From positions 1-64,000 of the forward strand of contig CAKUJD010000005.1 in assembly GCA_934661195.1 (NCBI GenBank): a stretch of DNA of 64,000 bases, read 5' to 3'. The position numbers were made by a program, and so were the translations under genes. This document shows positions 25,400 through 33,757 of this stretch, in pieces (position 1 is the stretch's first letter; each line of letters begins with the position of its first letter). The stretch is from an uncultured Muribaculaceae bacterium (GTDB taxonomy: Bacteria > Bacteroidota > Bacteroidia > Bacteroidales > Muribaculaceae). Below the pieces are notes generated by a model. It was not told the DNA's origin and searched no databases. It saw only the letters and a list, made by a program, of their open reading frames with translations.

Positions 25400-28156
25400 A
25401 TGAAATTAAAACTGTTTTTGCTACTTACGCTACTGGTGAGCTTGCCCGCAATTGCGCAGCAGGCGGCACTGCGTGGCGTGGTAATCGACTCCAAAAGCAG
25501 CCAGCCCGTGGCAGGACTCACCGTTATGCTCAACGGGCAGGGCGCATCGGCCGTGACCGGCCCCGACGGAGACTTTCTGATTACCGATGTGAAGTCCGGC
25601 GGCGACCAGCTGCTGGTGCTGGGCTATGGCTACAAAGACCTTGCGCTCGACGTGCAGCTGCCCTCGGGCGGCGTCACCGACCTGGGCACGCTCAAAATCA
25701 CGCCCGACAACTTCAGCGCGGGCGACGACTACAGCAACGCCTCGCGCGAAATGACGCTCAGCGAGTCGCAGCTTGAAGACGAGGAGGGCAACTCGCAGGC
25801 GGTGGGCATGCTCACCGGCGCCACCGACAACCCCTTCTATCAGGCTGCCAGCTACAACTTTTCGGCCATGCGCTTCCGCATGCGCGGCTACAACAGCGAG
25901 TACACAGCCACCTACATCAACGGCATCGGCTTCAACGATGCCGCGCGCGGCCGCTTCAACTACTCGATGCTTGGAGGCCTTAACCAGGCGTTCAAAAACA
26001 AATCGATAGGCATGGGCCTTGAGTCGACCAACTTTGCCTTTGGCGATGTGGGCGGCGCCAACAACATCACCACCTATGCCAAGGACTATGCCCCCGGCTT
26101 CCGCGGCAGCGTGGCCTACACCAACGCCAACTACCGCTGGCGCGGCATGGCCACCTACAGCACCGGCCTCACCGAAAGTGGCTGGGCCTTGACACTGTCG
26201 GCCGTGGGCCGCTATGCCGACGAAGGGGTTATTCCCGGTTCGTTCTACAACAGTTGGGGCTACTTCCTGGCCGTGCAAAAGCAGCTCGGAGCCAACCACT
26301 CGCTGGCCCTCACCACATTTGGTGCGCCCACCAGCCGCGCCAGCAATTCGGCCACATTCCAAGAGGCCTACGACCTTGTGGGCAACAACCTCTACAACAG
26401 CAACTGGGGCTGGCAATGCGGCAAAAAGCGCAACGCCAAGGTGGTTGACTCCTACGACCCCACCGTGCTGCTCAACTGGCTGTGGGACATCAAGCCCGGC
26501 ACCAAACTCAACACGGGTGTGGGCTTCCACAAGTCGTTCTACGCCTCGTCGGCTCTCAACTGGTATAACGCGCGCGACCCGCGCCCCGACTACTACCGCT
26601 ATCTGCCCAGCTACTATGCAAGCGACCCCAATGTGCAGGCCATCTACACCGACAAGTGGCTCAACGACCCCACATTCAGCCAAATCAACTGGGACGAACT
26701 GTATCAGACCAACCACTTGAACAACTATCTGGCCGATGAAACTGGCGTGGAGAAGGGTGCCACCTACATCTTGGAGAAGCGCCACAGCAACCAGGCCAGC
26801 TGGATGCTCAACACCAACCTCAACTCACGCCTCAGCGAGGTGCTCACCCTGCAGGGCGGCGCCAGCGTCAACTACACCGTGTCGTCGTACTACAAGACTA
26901 TAAAAGACCTGCTCGGCGGACGCTACTGGACCGACATCGACCAGTTTGCCGAGCGCGACTTCCCAAGCAACGCCGACCTGCCGCAGAACGACCTTAACAA
27001 CCCCAACCGCCGCGTGCATGTGGGCGACCGCTTTGGCTATGACTACAACATCAACTCGCTCAATGCCGGCCTGTGGCTGCAAAACACTGTGAACCTTGCC
27101 CGCTGGGACTTCAACTACGGCGCCAACGCAGGTTACACCAGCTATCAGCGCGACGGCAAGATGCGCAACGGCCGCGCCCCCGAAAACTCATTCGGCAAGG
27201 GTGCAAAGCACGAATTTGTGACTTGGGGCGTGAAGGGCGGTGCCGTGTATAAGCTTGACGGCCGCAACAGTTTCCACGCCCACGCCTACTATGGCACCCA
27301 CGCCCCTCTGCCGGGCAACGCCTATGTGTCGCCGCGCATCAAAGACGACGTGATCACCGACCTCAAGAGCGAGCGCATCCTTTCGGGCGACCTGAGTTAT
27401 GTGTGGAACTACCGCCGCTTCATGGGTTCGGTCACCGGCTACTGGACCGAATTCTGGGACCAGACTGAGCGCACTTCGTTCTACGACGACCTCAACAGCA
27501 CATTCATGAACTACGCCCTCACTGGCGTGCGCAAGGAGCACAAGGGCGTGGAAGTGGGCCTGGCCTACAAGGTGACCCCCTCGGTGACGGTGAGCGCGGC
27601 CGCCAACCTGGCCCGCTACCAGTATAAGAACCGCCCCACGGGCACCCGCAGCTATGAAAACGGCTCGCAGCCCGATGTGACGCAGACGGTGTATCTGAAA
27701 AACTTCTATGTTGGCGGCACTCCGCAAGAGGCCTACTCGCTTAGTTTCAACTGGGCCGCGCCCAACATGTGGTTCTTTGAGGTGAACGGCACGTGGATGA
27801 ACCGTGCCTACATCGACCTCTCGCCCATACGCCACGAGAAGATGGACAACCTGTGGACCACTGTCGACACCAAGCAGGAACTTGAGACCAAACTGCGCGA
27901 AATCACCACGCAGGAGAAGCTCAACGAGGCCCTCATAATCAATATGAGCATAGGCAAGGTGATATATCTGAGCCGCACGGCCTCGCTCAACGTGAACCTG
28001 AACCTCAACAACCTGCTTGACAACCGCAACATTCAGACGGGCGGCTACCAGCAGGGACGTTTCGACTACACCAACTTCACCACCACCAAGTATCCCAACA
28101 AAATTTACTACGGCCAGGGCTTCAAAATGTATCTGAACCTGGGCGTGCGCTTCTGA
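25400..28156 (+). CDS. TonB-dependent outer-membrane receptor with carboxypeptidase-D-like N-domain
   Basis: This 918-residue outer-membrane transporter has a signal peptide ending L-P-A-I-A followed by Q-Q. A CarboxypepD_reg-like domain (about 22-95, A-A-L-R-G-V-V-I-D) comes first, then a plug with M-R-F-R-M-R-G-Y-N-S-E-Y near 160 and a long beta-barrel rich in aromatic residues. It ends F-K-M-Y-L-N-L-G-V-R-F, the expected C-terminal barrel strand with terminal Phe. There is no SusD gene next to it. Instead a DUF5689 lipoprotein follows after 69 bases, so the pair probably forms a SusCD-like uptake complex with a different lid protein. Substrate unknown. Confidence 0.88.
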   Translation: MKLKLFLLLTLLVSLPAIAQQAALRGVVIDSKSSQPVAGLTVMLNGQGASAVTGPDGDFLITDVKSGGDQLLVLGYGYKDLALDVQLPSGGVTDLGTLKITPDNFSAGDDYSNASREMTLSESQLEDEEGNSQAVGMLTGATDNPFYQAASYNFSAMRFRMRGYNSEYTATYINGIGFNDAARGRFNYSMLGGLNQAFKNKSIGMGLESTNFAFGDVGGANNITTYAKDYAPGFRGSVAYTNANYRWRGMATYSTGLTESGWALTLSAVGRYADEGVIPGSFYNSWGYFLAVQKQLGANHSLALTTFGAPTSRASNSATFQEAYDLVGNNLYNSNWGWQCGKKRNAKVVDSYDPTVLLNWLWDIKPGTKLNTGVGFHKSFYASSALNWYNARDPRPDYYRYLPSYYASDPNVQAIYTDKWLNDPTFSQINWDELYQTNHLNNYLADETGVEKGATYILEKRHSNQASWMLNTNLNSRLSEVLTLQGGASVNYTVSSYYKTIKDLLGGRYWTDIDQFAERDFPSNADLPQNDLNNPNRRVHVGDRFGYDYNINSLNAGLWLQNTVNLARWDFNYGANAGYTSYQRDGKMRNGRAPENSFGKGAKHEFVTWGVKGGAVYKLDGRNSFHAHAYYGTHAPLPGNAYVSPRIKDDVITDLKSERILSGDLSYVWNYRRFMGSVTGYWTEFWDQTERTSFYDDLNSTFMNYALTGVRKEHKGVEVGLAYKVTPSVTVSAAANLARYQYKNRPTGTRSYENGSQPDVTQTVYLKNFYVGGTPQEAYSLSFNWAAPNMWFFEVNGTWMNRAYIDLSPIRHEKMDNLWTTVDTKQELETKLREITTQEKLNEALIINMSIGKVIYLSRTASLNVNLNLNNLLDNRNIQTGGYQQGRFDYTNFTTTKYPNKIYYGQGFKMYLNLGVRF

Positions 28157-28225
28157 TGCGCGCGGCGGTGCCAACATCTAACAGTTCTACTCTTAAAAGG
28201 AAAACAAAAAACATCACTTTACGAT

Positions 28226-30538
28226 ATGAAAAAATTAAAGACGATTTTAAGCGTGATGCTGCTCGGCCTTGCCGCCGTGAGCTGCAACGACAATTTCGAC
28301 ACTCCGCCCATGGTGGCCCCTGTGGCGCAAGACAAGCCCAACACCACCATTGCCGAGTTTAAGGCAAAATATTGGCAGGACGCACCCAACTACATCGACA
28401 CCGTTAAAGAGGATCTCGTGATTCATGGCCGTGTGGTGAGCAGCGATGCCTCGGGCAACATCTACAAGAGCCTTTACATCCAAGACGAGACCGGTGCGCT
28501 CACCATCAGCATCAACGCCAACAGTCTCTATAACACCTACCGCGTGGGCCAGGAGATTGTGATTCCGCTCAAGGACATGTATGTGGGCAAATACAACGGC
28601 CAGCAGCAGCTGGGCTATCCAGCCTACTATGAGTCGGGCAAGGTGTGGGAGGCCACATTCATGTCGCTCGAGCTCTTCAAGGCTCACGCACAGCTCAACG
28701 GCATGCCCGACCCGTCGGACGTCGACACCGTGGCGTGCAACATTGCCGACCTCAAGCACGACGCCGAGAGCCTGCGCAAGTGGCAGGGCCGCCTGGTGCG
28801 CTTCGACGGCGTGAAGTTCCAAGACGCCGACGGCAGCAAGACTTTTGCCGAAGACGGCTCGACCACCAACCGCAACATTGTTGACGCCAACGGCAACTCT
28901 CTGGTGCTGCGCAACAGCAACTACGCCACATTCCGCACTACACTTCTGCCCATGGGGCAGGGCAGCGTGGTGGGCGTGCTCAGCTACTACAACACCCGTG
29001 CCGGCAGCAACGGCACATGGCAGCTCTACATACGCGACACCAACGACTGCATAGGCTTCTCTACCAACACCAAGGGCACGTCGAAAGACCCCTACACCAT
29101 CGATGAGGTGGTGGCCAACCAGGGTGCCAAAGAAGGCTGGCTCACCGGCTATGTGGTGGGCGCTGTTGCACCTGAGGTGACCAAGGTGAAGAGCAACGCC
29201 GACATCCAGTGGACTGCTCCCACCACTCTCGACAACACCCTCATCATTGGCCCCAGCGCCGACTGCCGCGACTACACCAAGTGCGTGGCCGTGTCGCTGC
29301 CGCAGAACACCCCATTCCGCGCGCAGGCCAACCTCAAGGACAATGCCGAGGTGCTCGGCACCCAGATTTGGCTCACGGGCAAGTTTGCCAACTATATGGG
29401 CATGGCCGGCGTGACCGGCAACAGTGGCTCGTCCGACGAATTCCGCCTCTCGATAGCCACAGGCGGTGTCACCAGCCTCAACGAGACGTTTGAGGGCGGC
29501 GCCATCCCCGCAGGCTGGCAAAATGTGAAGGTGAAGGGCAACAAGGAGTTCTTCATTGCCTCCTATGGCGGCAACTCGTATGCCAAGGTGAGCGGCTACA
29601 ACGGCAATGCGCCGTTCGACACATGGCTCATCAGCCCAGCCATCAACATCAAGAAGGCCGCAAAGCGCATGCTCTCGTTCCGCACCGAGGTCAACGGCTA
29701 CGGCTCAACCGAAACCACCTTTGAGGTGTATGTGATGTCGACCGCCGACCCCAACACAGCCAAGATGCAGAAGCTTAGTCCCGCTTTGGCCACTGCGCCC
29801 GCGTCGGGCTTCAGCGACTGGGTGGAGAGCGGAAACCTTGACCTCAGCGCATGGGCCGACGGCACCTACTACATCGGCTTCCGCTACGCTTCGCCCAAGG
29901 CCGACAACTATGCCACCTGGCAGCTCGACGACGTGAAGTTTGGCGACGGTTCTGGTTCGGTGACACCGCCTACACCCGCCAGCGGCACGCGTGCCGACTT
30001 TGAGACCATGAACGGCGGCGACCCCACAGGCCTATACAACACCTACACATCAAAGGCAGGCTGGAAGGCCGTGAACTGCAACCTGCTGAAGGGCGGCGAT
30101 GTGGACAGCAACCCCGTGTTCAAGTTCATCGGCCACATGACCGGCTCGACCAAGGACTATGCCTTTGCCCCCTGCCTCAACGGCAGAACAAGCTCTGTGG
30201 GCACACTCACATCGCCCGAGCTCACCAGCGGCATTTCAACCCTGACGTTCAACTATGGCATGCCCTACACCGACAAGGCTCTGAAGTTCCGTGTCGATGT
30301 GCTGCAGGCAGGCGCGGTGGTGAAGTCGTTCACCGTCGAGCAGGCCAGCCCGGTGAAGTACACCGTCTACACCTTCAGCGAGGCTATAGATGTGGCCGGC
30401 AACTACAGCATCGAGTTCACCAACCTCTCGCCCACTAACACCAGCGAGGGCAACCGCGACCGTGTGGCCATCTGGAACATAACGTGGACCCAGCCGTCGA
30501 CCAAGGTGGTGCGTGACCCGCGCTCGCGCGTGCGCTAA
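28226..30538 (+). CDS. DUF5689 / choice-of-anchor lipoprotein partner of the TonB receptor
   Basis: This 770-residue lipoprotein has the lipobox L-A-A-V-S-C20. Residues about 45-270 match DUF5689, an OB-fold-like region (H-G-R-V-V-S-S-D, Y-I-Q-D-E-T-G-A-L). Residues about 285-415 match DUF6359 (K-D-P-Y-T-I-D-E-V, W-L-T-G-Y-V-V-G). A choice-of-anchor J type domain (about 420-575, N-E-T-F-E-G-G, D-T-W-L-I-S-P) and a related C-terminal jelly-roll domain (about 590-760) follow. It is co-transcribed with the TonB receptor and ends in a strong terminator. The surface lipoprotein may capture a ligand for the receptor. Family assignments rest on remembered motifs. Confidence 0.8.
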   Translation: MKKLKTILSVMLLGLAAVSCNDNFDTPPMVAPVAQDKPNTTIAEFKAKYWQDAPNYIDTVKEDLVIHGRVVSSDASGNIYKSLYIQDETGALTISINANSLYNTYRVGQEIVIPLKDMYVGKYNGQQQLGYPAYYESGKVWEATFMSLELFKAHAQLNGMPDPSDVDTVACNIADLKHDAESLRKWQGRLVRFDGVKFQDADGSKTFAEDGSTTNRNIVDANGNSLVLRNSNYATFRTTLLPMGQGSVVGVLSYYNTRAGSNGTWQLYIRDTNDCIGFSTNTKGTSKDPYTIDEVVANQGAKEGWLTGYVVGAVAPEVTKVKSNADIQWTAPTTLDNTLIIGPSADCRDYTKCVAVSLPQNTPFRAQANLKDNAEVLGTQIWLTGKFANYMGMAGVTGNSGSSDEFRLSIATGGVTSLNETFEGGAIPAGWQNVKVKGNKEFFIASYGGNSYAKVSGYNGNAPFDTWLISPAINIKKAAKRMLSFRTEVNGYGSTETTFEVYVMSTADPNTAKMQKLSPALATAPASGFSDWVESGNLDLSAWADGTYYIGFRYASPKADNYATWQLDDVKFGDGSGSVTPPTPASGTRADFETMNGGDPTGLYNTYTSKAGWKAVNCNLLKGGDVDSNPVFKFIGHMTGSTKDYAFAPCLNGRTSSVGTLTSPELTSGISTLTFNYGMPYTDKALKFRVDVLQAGAVVKSFTVEQASPVKYTVYTFSEAIDVAGNYSIEFTNLSPTNTSEGNRDRVAIWNITWTQPSTKVVRDPRSRVR

Positions 30539-30571
30539 TCAGCCGGTAGCATAACACTCACATAGTCACCA

Positions 30572-30616
30572 GTGGGGTGGCGGACCCGATCAGGTCCGCC
30601 ACCCCACACTTTTTTA
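30572..30616 (+). terminator. Strong intrinsic terminator of the TonB receptor operon
   Basis: Perfect 15-base arms, GTGGGGTGGCGGACC and GGTCCGCCACCCCAC (30572-30607), are followed by a T-run. Confidence 0.92.
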
Positions 30617-30637
30617 ATTGTGAATATTTAGGCTGCG

Positions 30638-30670
30638 TTTGCAATAAAAGCAAATAATGTATTAACTTTG
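30638..30670 (+). promoter_or_regulatory. Promoter of the psd-pssA operon
   Basis: TTTG at 30638-30641, a 21-base spacer and TAACTTTG at 30663-30670. The ATG at 30706 is 36 bases downstream. Confidence 0.7.
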
Positions 30671-30705
30671 CGTGTTAATAGCAACACGATAATCACGGAA
30701 TAGTA

Positions 30706-31395
30706 ATGAAAGTCAAAATACATCGCGAAGGCCAGAACATAATATTTGTCCTCCTGTTCATATTGCTGGCCATTAATGTGCCCGCATATATGTTCATCGA
30801 CTACCGCCCGATTTCCATTGCCATGATAGTGGTGTCGGTGGTGATGTTTCTGCTCGTGGTCAACTTTTTCCGCCTGCCCAAGCGCCACTTCAAGCACTGC
30901 GACGACCCACTGGCCGTGGTGGCCTCGGTCGACGGCACCGTGGTGGCCCTCGAAGAGGTGTATGAGGACGAGTATCTGCACTGCAACATGATACAGCTGT
31001 CGATATTCATGTCGGTGTTCAACGTGCATGCCAACTGGACCCCGGTGGCCGGCCTTGTGAAGTATGTTAAGCACCATGCCGGCCGCTTCATGGCCGCCTA
31101 TCTGCCCAAGTCGAGCACCGAAAACGAGCGCTCGGCCATAGTCATTGAGGCCGCCAACGGCAAGGACATTCTTGTGCGCCAAATCGCGGGTGCCGTGGCA
31201 CGCCGCATAGTCACCTATGTGGAGCCGGGCGAGCGTGTGGACTTCGACGACCACATTGGCTTCATCAAGTTTGGCTCGAGGGTGGACGTGTATTTGCCCC
31301 TCGACACCGAAATCTTCGTTAAGCTCGGCGACAAGACGTGGGGCGGCGAGACCCTTGTGGCCCGGCTCAAGCCCGCCAGTGAACAGAAGGCATAA
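30706..31395 (+). CDS. psd: Phosphatidylserine decarboxylase
   Basis: Psd converts phosphatidylserine to phosphatidylethanolamine at the inner membrane. At 229 residues it is the short archaeal/Bacteroidetes type. N-terminal hydrophobic helices (about 12-55) are followed by V-D-G-T-V-V, the F-M-S-V-F-N-V-H-A-N motif near 103-112 and F-G-S191-R. Self-cleavage before Ser191 would create the pyruvoyl cofactor and split beta and alpha chains. pssA, which makes its substrate, follows after 25 bases, so the two genes form a complete PE pathway from CDP-diacylglycerol. Confidence 0.93.
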   Translation: MKVKIHREGQNIIFVLLFILLAINVPAYMFIDYRPISIAMIVVSVVMFLLVVNFFRLPKRHFKHCDDPLAVVASVDGTVVALEEVYEDEYLHCNMIQLSIFMSVFNVHANWTPVAGLVKYVKHHAGRFMAAYLPKSSTENERSAIVIEAANGKDILVRQIAGAVARRIVTYVEPGERVDFDDHIGFIKFGSRVDVYLPLDTEIFVKLGDKTWGGETLVARLKPASEQKA

Positions 31396-31420
31396 ATTCA
31401 CATCAAACGGAAATAAAATT

Positions 31421-32161
31421 ATGAGCAACATAGCATCAGCGATTAAAAACAGCATTCCCAACGCCATCACCAGTCTAAACCTGCTGTGTGGCGCTTTGGC
31501 CTGTGTGGCCGCATTCAGTGCGCTCGACCCCGTGCTCACCATAGGCGGCAGCCACGTGCTGGTGGGCTACGAGGTGGCTTTCCTGCTGATAGCGCTGGCC
31601 GCCGTGGCCGACTTCCTCGACGGCTTTGTGGCGCGCCTCATAGGCGCCGTGAGCGGCATAGGCAAAGAGCTTGACTCGCTAAGCGACCTTGTGAGCTTTG
31701 GCCTTGCCCCAGCCATGGTGCTCTACAACCTGATGCGTGCGGCCCGTCCCGACAGCCTGCTGTGCTTCGCTGCCATGATAATCCCCGTGTTTGGCGCCCT
31801 GCGCCTGGCCAAGTTCAACGTCGACACTACGCAGAGCACCACATTCCGTGGCCTGCCCATTCCATCCAATGCCATATTCTGGATAGGCTTCACCTCGTGG
31901 TATGCCACCCACCACAGCGTCAGCCAGTGGGTGGTGGTGGCACTGGTGGTGGCACTGTCGCTGCTCATGGTGTGCAACCTGCGCATGTTTTCGCTTAAGC
32001 TGCACAGCCTGCGCCTCAAAGACAGCTACCGTCAGTGGCTGCTTGCCGCCGCCTTTGTGGTCTCCGTGGCCATCGACGGCCTCTCGGGCCTTGCATGGGC
32101 CATAGCCTTCTACGTGCTACTCTCGGCCGTTGCCGGCACTGGGGCCGAAAAGCAAAAGTGA
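31421..32161 (+). CDS. pssA: CDP-diacylglycerol-serine O-phosphatidyltransferase
   Basis: PssA makes phosphatidylserine from CDP-diacylglycerol and serine in the inner membrane. I start at the ATG at 31421 (246 residues); the open frame extends further upstream but there overlaps psd. The CDP-alcohol phosphotransferase motif D-x2-D-G-x2-A-R-x8-G-x3-D-x3-D is complete, running from D-F-L-D-G-F-V-A-R to G-K-E-L-D-S-L-S-D near residues 64-88. About seven hydrophobic helices follow. It is co-transcribed with psd. Confidence 0.94.
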   Translation: MSNIASAIKNSIPNAITSLNLLCGALACVAAFSALDPVLTIGGSHVLVGYEVAFLLIALAAVADFLDGFVARLIGAVSGIGKELDSLSDLVSFGLAPAMVLYNLMRAARPDSLLCFAAMIIPVFGALRLAKFNVDTTQSTTFRGLPIPSNAIFWIGFTSWYATHHSVSQWVVVALVVALSLLMVCNLRMFSLKLHSLRLKDSYRQWLLAAAFVVSVAIDGLSGLAWAIAFYVLLSAVAGTGAEKQK

Positions 32162-32234
32162 TTTGTTTTACACCATTTAGTCGCTAATATTGCATGAAAT
32201 TCACAAAACCAACAGATTACTGTAGTAACGTGGT

Positions 32235-32606
32235 ATGCCGAGCGCACTGAAAAAGTATAGTGTTTGCGTTGTTTTCCACAAAATTAAGACGACATTATCC
32301 CGTTAGGGATAAAATATGTGTAGGCAGGTATGCAGCGCGGCGTAGCGATAGAGAAGTCCGCGCGAAATGCCTGCATCGTGCCGCATCAACAAATGCATTC
32401 CAGAGGAATGCGACAGCAGGCGGATTATGCTGATGTTCTGATTATTGCGTTGTGGTAGTTACGAGGTGCAGTGGTCGCATTCCCCTGGAATGCGTGGCTT
32501 GTGTGAACAGTTAGCAGGCATTTCGCGTCGGCTGCGCCTACGCTGCATGCCTGCCTACACATATCCAATTCCTCCGGAATTGCTACTTTTTCAGTGCTTT
32601 CGGCAT
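32235..32606. repeat. Nested inverted-repeat element with four small hairpins
   Basis: Outer arms 32235-32257 and 32584-32606 match at 21 of 23 positions in inverted orientation. Inside them, 32315-32337 pairs with 32541-32563 (22 of 23) and 32361-32374 pairs perfectly with 32514-32527. Local hairpins sit at 32295-32312 (TTATCCC/GGGATAA), 32395-32411 (GCATTCC/GGAATGC), 32476-32494 (CGCATTCC/GGAATGCG) and 32566-32582 (CAATTCC/GGAATTG). The rest of the 32162-32712 gap holds no gene I can support. Confidence 0.85.
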
Positions 32607-32712
32607 GCTGCGTCCGATGGGCGTAGCCCCCCCCAGCACGGGAGCAAAATCACATCAAATACACCTCCATTGACTGCGATCATTTACGTGCAATTAATTA
32701 ATTCATAATGTA

Positions 32713-33099
32713 TTGTGGCAGACGTGGTATGATACGTTCCTACTGCTTTCGTGGCATTGCCAGCCTCCTAAGTGGAATTCTTTCGCAACATTAAGTCCCA
32801 ACCTCTACTGCTTGAATAATCCGCTTCGCTACCGTGATGAGGACGGAGAGTTCTTCTTCGGACTAGTGGCAGGCTTTTTCCGCGGCATATTCACATGGCA
32901 AAACCCGTTTAAAACGGCTTGGCGCACAGCCGTCAATGAGACAAAGATACAACTTGGCCTGCTAAAAAGCGACTGGAGCCACGGCTTTTTCAAGGGCTTA
33001 AGGCAACTTGTGTCGCGCTTTACTTGGGAATCGTTGCAGGAGATGGTCGATGCCGGTGTGCGCGTGGTTTATCCCAACGGGCGGGTTTGGCAGAAGTGA
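32713..33099 (+). pseudogene. C-terminal relic of an RHS-repeat core protein
   Basis: The frame is open for 128 codons. From about 32791 it reads like the end of an RHS repeat-associated core domain: N-L-Y-C-L-N-N-P-L-R-Y-R-D-E-D-G-E-F-F matches the YxYCxNNPLxYxDPDG hallmark, followed by a short variable C-terminus (F-F-R-G-I-F ... S-R-F-T-W-E). The thousands of bases of YD repeats expected upstream are absent. There is no ATG or promoter; the only initiator is a TTG in unrelated sequence. I read this as the stump of a deleted RHS/polymorphic-toxin gene beside the inverted-repeat element. Confidence 0.7.
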
Positions 33100-33214
33100 G
33101 GCAATTTTTGTTGGAGCGGCACGTTAGTAATGTGGTGGCACGATGTTTGCATCTGCATAGGGCATATGCAATAGTCAAGCTATGTTTAACTCATTAAAAT
33201 AGGAGACAGGCCGT

Positions 33215-33556
33215 ATGCTCACAATATTGTTTTTTGCCTTTGTGGCAATAATCTTCTATCCGCTGGTGCGCGCCGTGTTTAAGCTGCACCGCATTAAGCG
33301 CGACTTTAGCCGCGCCTTTGAATCGGGCCGTCAGGCCGGGGGCGGCTATGAAACCAGCGAGGCGGGCGAACGCGATCCCTACACAGGCCGCCGCAAGGTG
33401 TATGGCCGCGACGAGGGCGAGTATGTCGACTTTGAGGAGGTGGCTGTGACCGAGACTACCGCCGCCGAGGCAACTGCGGCCGGCGGCAAGACCGCTTCGG
33501 CCGGCGACTACTGCGAGAGCCAGGTGGTGGATGCCGAGTTTGAGGAAATCCGTTAG
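33215..33556 (+). CDS. DUF4834-like small membrane protein
   Basis: This 113-residue protein has a single N-terminal membrane helix (residues 1-20, M-L-T-I-L-F-F-A-F), a basic juxtamembrane stretch (K-L-H-R-I-K-R-D-F-S-R) and a polar, glycine- and acid-rich cytoplasmic tail. The pattern matches what I recall of DUF4834 proteins of Bacteroidales, whose function is unknown. It is single, between the RHS relic and mutS, with no clear promoter. Confidence 0.65.
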   Translation: MLTILFFAFVAIIFYPLVRAVFKLHRIKRDFSRAFESGRQAGGGYETSEAGERDPYTGRRKVYGRDEGEYVDFEEVAVTETTAAEATAAGGKTASAGDYCESQVVDAEFEEIR

Positions 33557-33693
33557 CCTCAAGCGCAGGCTCCGGCGCCGCACACACACTGATGGGCGGC
33601 GGCGAATTGGACGCGGCCTTTTTGGCTAGTGCTCTTAAATTGCCGTATCTTTACAGAAAATAGGCTGCATCTCGGCAAAACATTCAAGCAAGC

Positions 33694-33726
33694 TTGATGC
33701 TTTGCGCTCGATTTGCCGTATCTTTG
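33694..33726 (+). promoter_or_regulatory. Promoter of mutS
   Basis: TTG at 33694-33696, a 22-base spacer and TATCTTTG at 33719-33726. The ATG is 31 bases downstream. TTGCCGTATCTTT, which covers part of the -7 box, also occurs 73 bases upstream (33640-33652). Confidence 0.6.
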
Positions 33727-33757
33727 CCACTGAAAAAATCAAGACACATACACTACA

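Noticed and set aside
25430-26785. A 451-codon open frame antisense to the TonB receptor
   Set aside because: Compositional artefact of the GC-rich sense gene, without motifs.
32445-32708. An 87-codon open frame across the right half of the inverted-repeat element
   Set aside because: It is a translation of the repeat itself and crosses its hairpins. No protein features or promoter.
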